The translations under genes were made by a program, and so were the position numbers. From DAIDJM01 sp964250215 (GTDB lineage Bacteria; Pseudomonadota; Alphaproteobacteria; Acetobacterales; Acetobacteraceae), in the NCBI GenBank assembly GCA_964250215.1, contig CAXUEX010000190.1, forward strand, positions 1-5,106: 5,106 nt of DNA, read 5' to 3'. Shown here one piece after another: positions 4,926 to 5,106 of this stretch (its first letter is position 1; each line of letters opens with the position of its first letter). Under the pieces are notes generated by a model that worked only from the letters and a program-made list of their open reading frames with translations, made no database searches and was not told the origin of the DNA.

Positions 4926-5106
4926 GGGCTGACGACCACCATTCGCCGAAAGCCGGGGGAGAGGCGGCGCGAGCGGCAGGCGTAATCACACCACAGCACC
5001 GGTTGATTGTTCGCGCCGGCGGAAAGGCAGATGCGCGCAGTGATTGCGGCAATGCATGCGGAGCCGGCGTGCAAATGGACGATGGGGGCGTTCGGCGCGC
5101 GTTGCG

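Noticed and set aside
5031..5106. Plus-strand ATG with an open frame to the window edge (MRAVIAAMHAEPACKW and onward)
   Set aside because: Only 25 codons are visible, the ribosome site is poor, and there is no recognisable similarity. Minus-strand frames are also open here, so coding cannot be argued.
1..5106. Search for CRISPR arrays, tRNA/rRNA genes, insertion sequences and phage genes
   Set aside because: No regularly spaced repeats, tRNA-like cloverleaf, transposase motif or terminal inverted repeats were seen. The window reads as ordinary chromosomal regulatory and detoxification genes.

Overview
High-GC bacterial DNA, G+C roughly two thirds by eye. Codon usage, small stress/detoxification gene families and the overall style suggest an alphaproteobacterium, possibly Hyphomicrobiales (Bradyrhizobium-like) or a sphingomonad. 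This is inference, because no phylogenetic marker is present. All eight convincing genes lie on the minus strand and are packed tightly, so the window reads right to left.

Right part (about 4920 to 4128): a two-gene ArsR-family repressor plus SRPBCC/AHSA1-like operon. The genes are coupled by an ATGA overlap. They are preceded by a plausible -35/-10 promoter and two 16-bp near-identical operator-like repeats. The 181 bases right of that promoter (4926-5106) hold no gene I can support.

Centre and left (3995 to 166): an ECF42-type sigma factor locus. A DGPF/YCII-family protein gene overlaps the start of a 418-residue ECF sigma factor that has the long C-terminal helical/TPR-like extension of this group. 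Then come a glutathione S-transferase-like gene, a PhnB-type VOC protein, a second DGPF/YCII protein, and a second VOC protein (3-demethylubiquinone methyltransferase-like fold). No anti-sigma factor gene is present, as is usual for sigma factors with a fused regulatory domain.

The most informative non-coding signal is a pair of 28-bp elements, 23/28 identical, of the form TGTCGA-N17-CGAYC. One precedes the DGPF-sigma pair (3968-3995). The other precedes the GST gene (2214-2241), exactly where promoters are expected. The simplest reading is an autoregulated sigma factor driving its own DGPF-sigma transcript and a four-gene detoxification operon (GST, VOC, DGPF, VOC).

Far left (1-165): no recognised gene. 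An open frame ending in TGA at 46-48 on the plus strand could be the tail of a convergent gene, but it is too short to judge.
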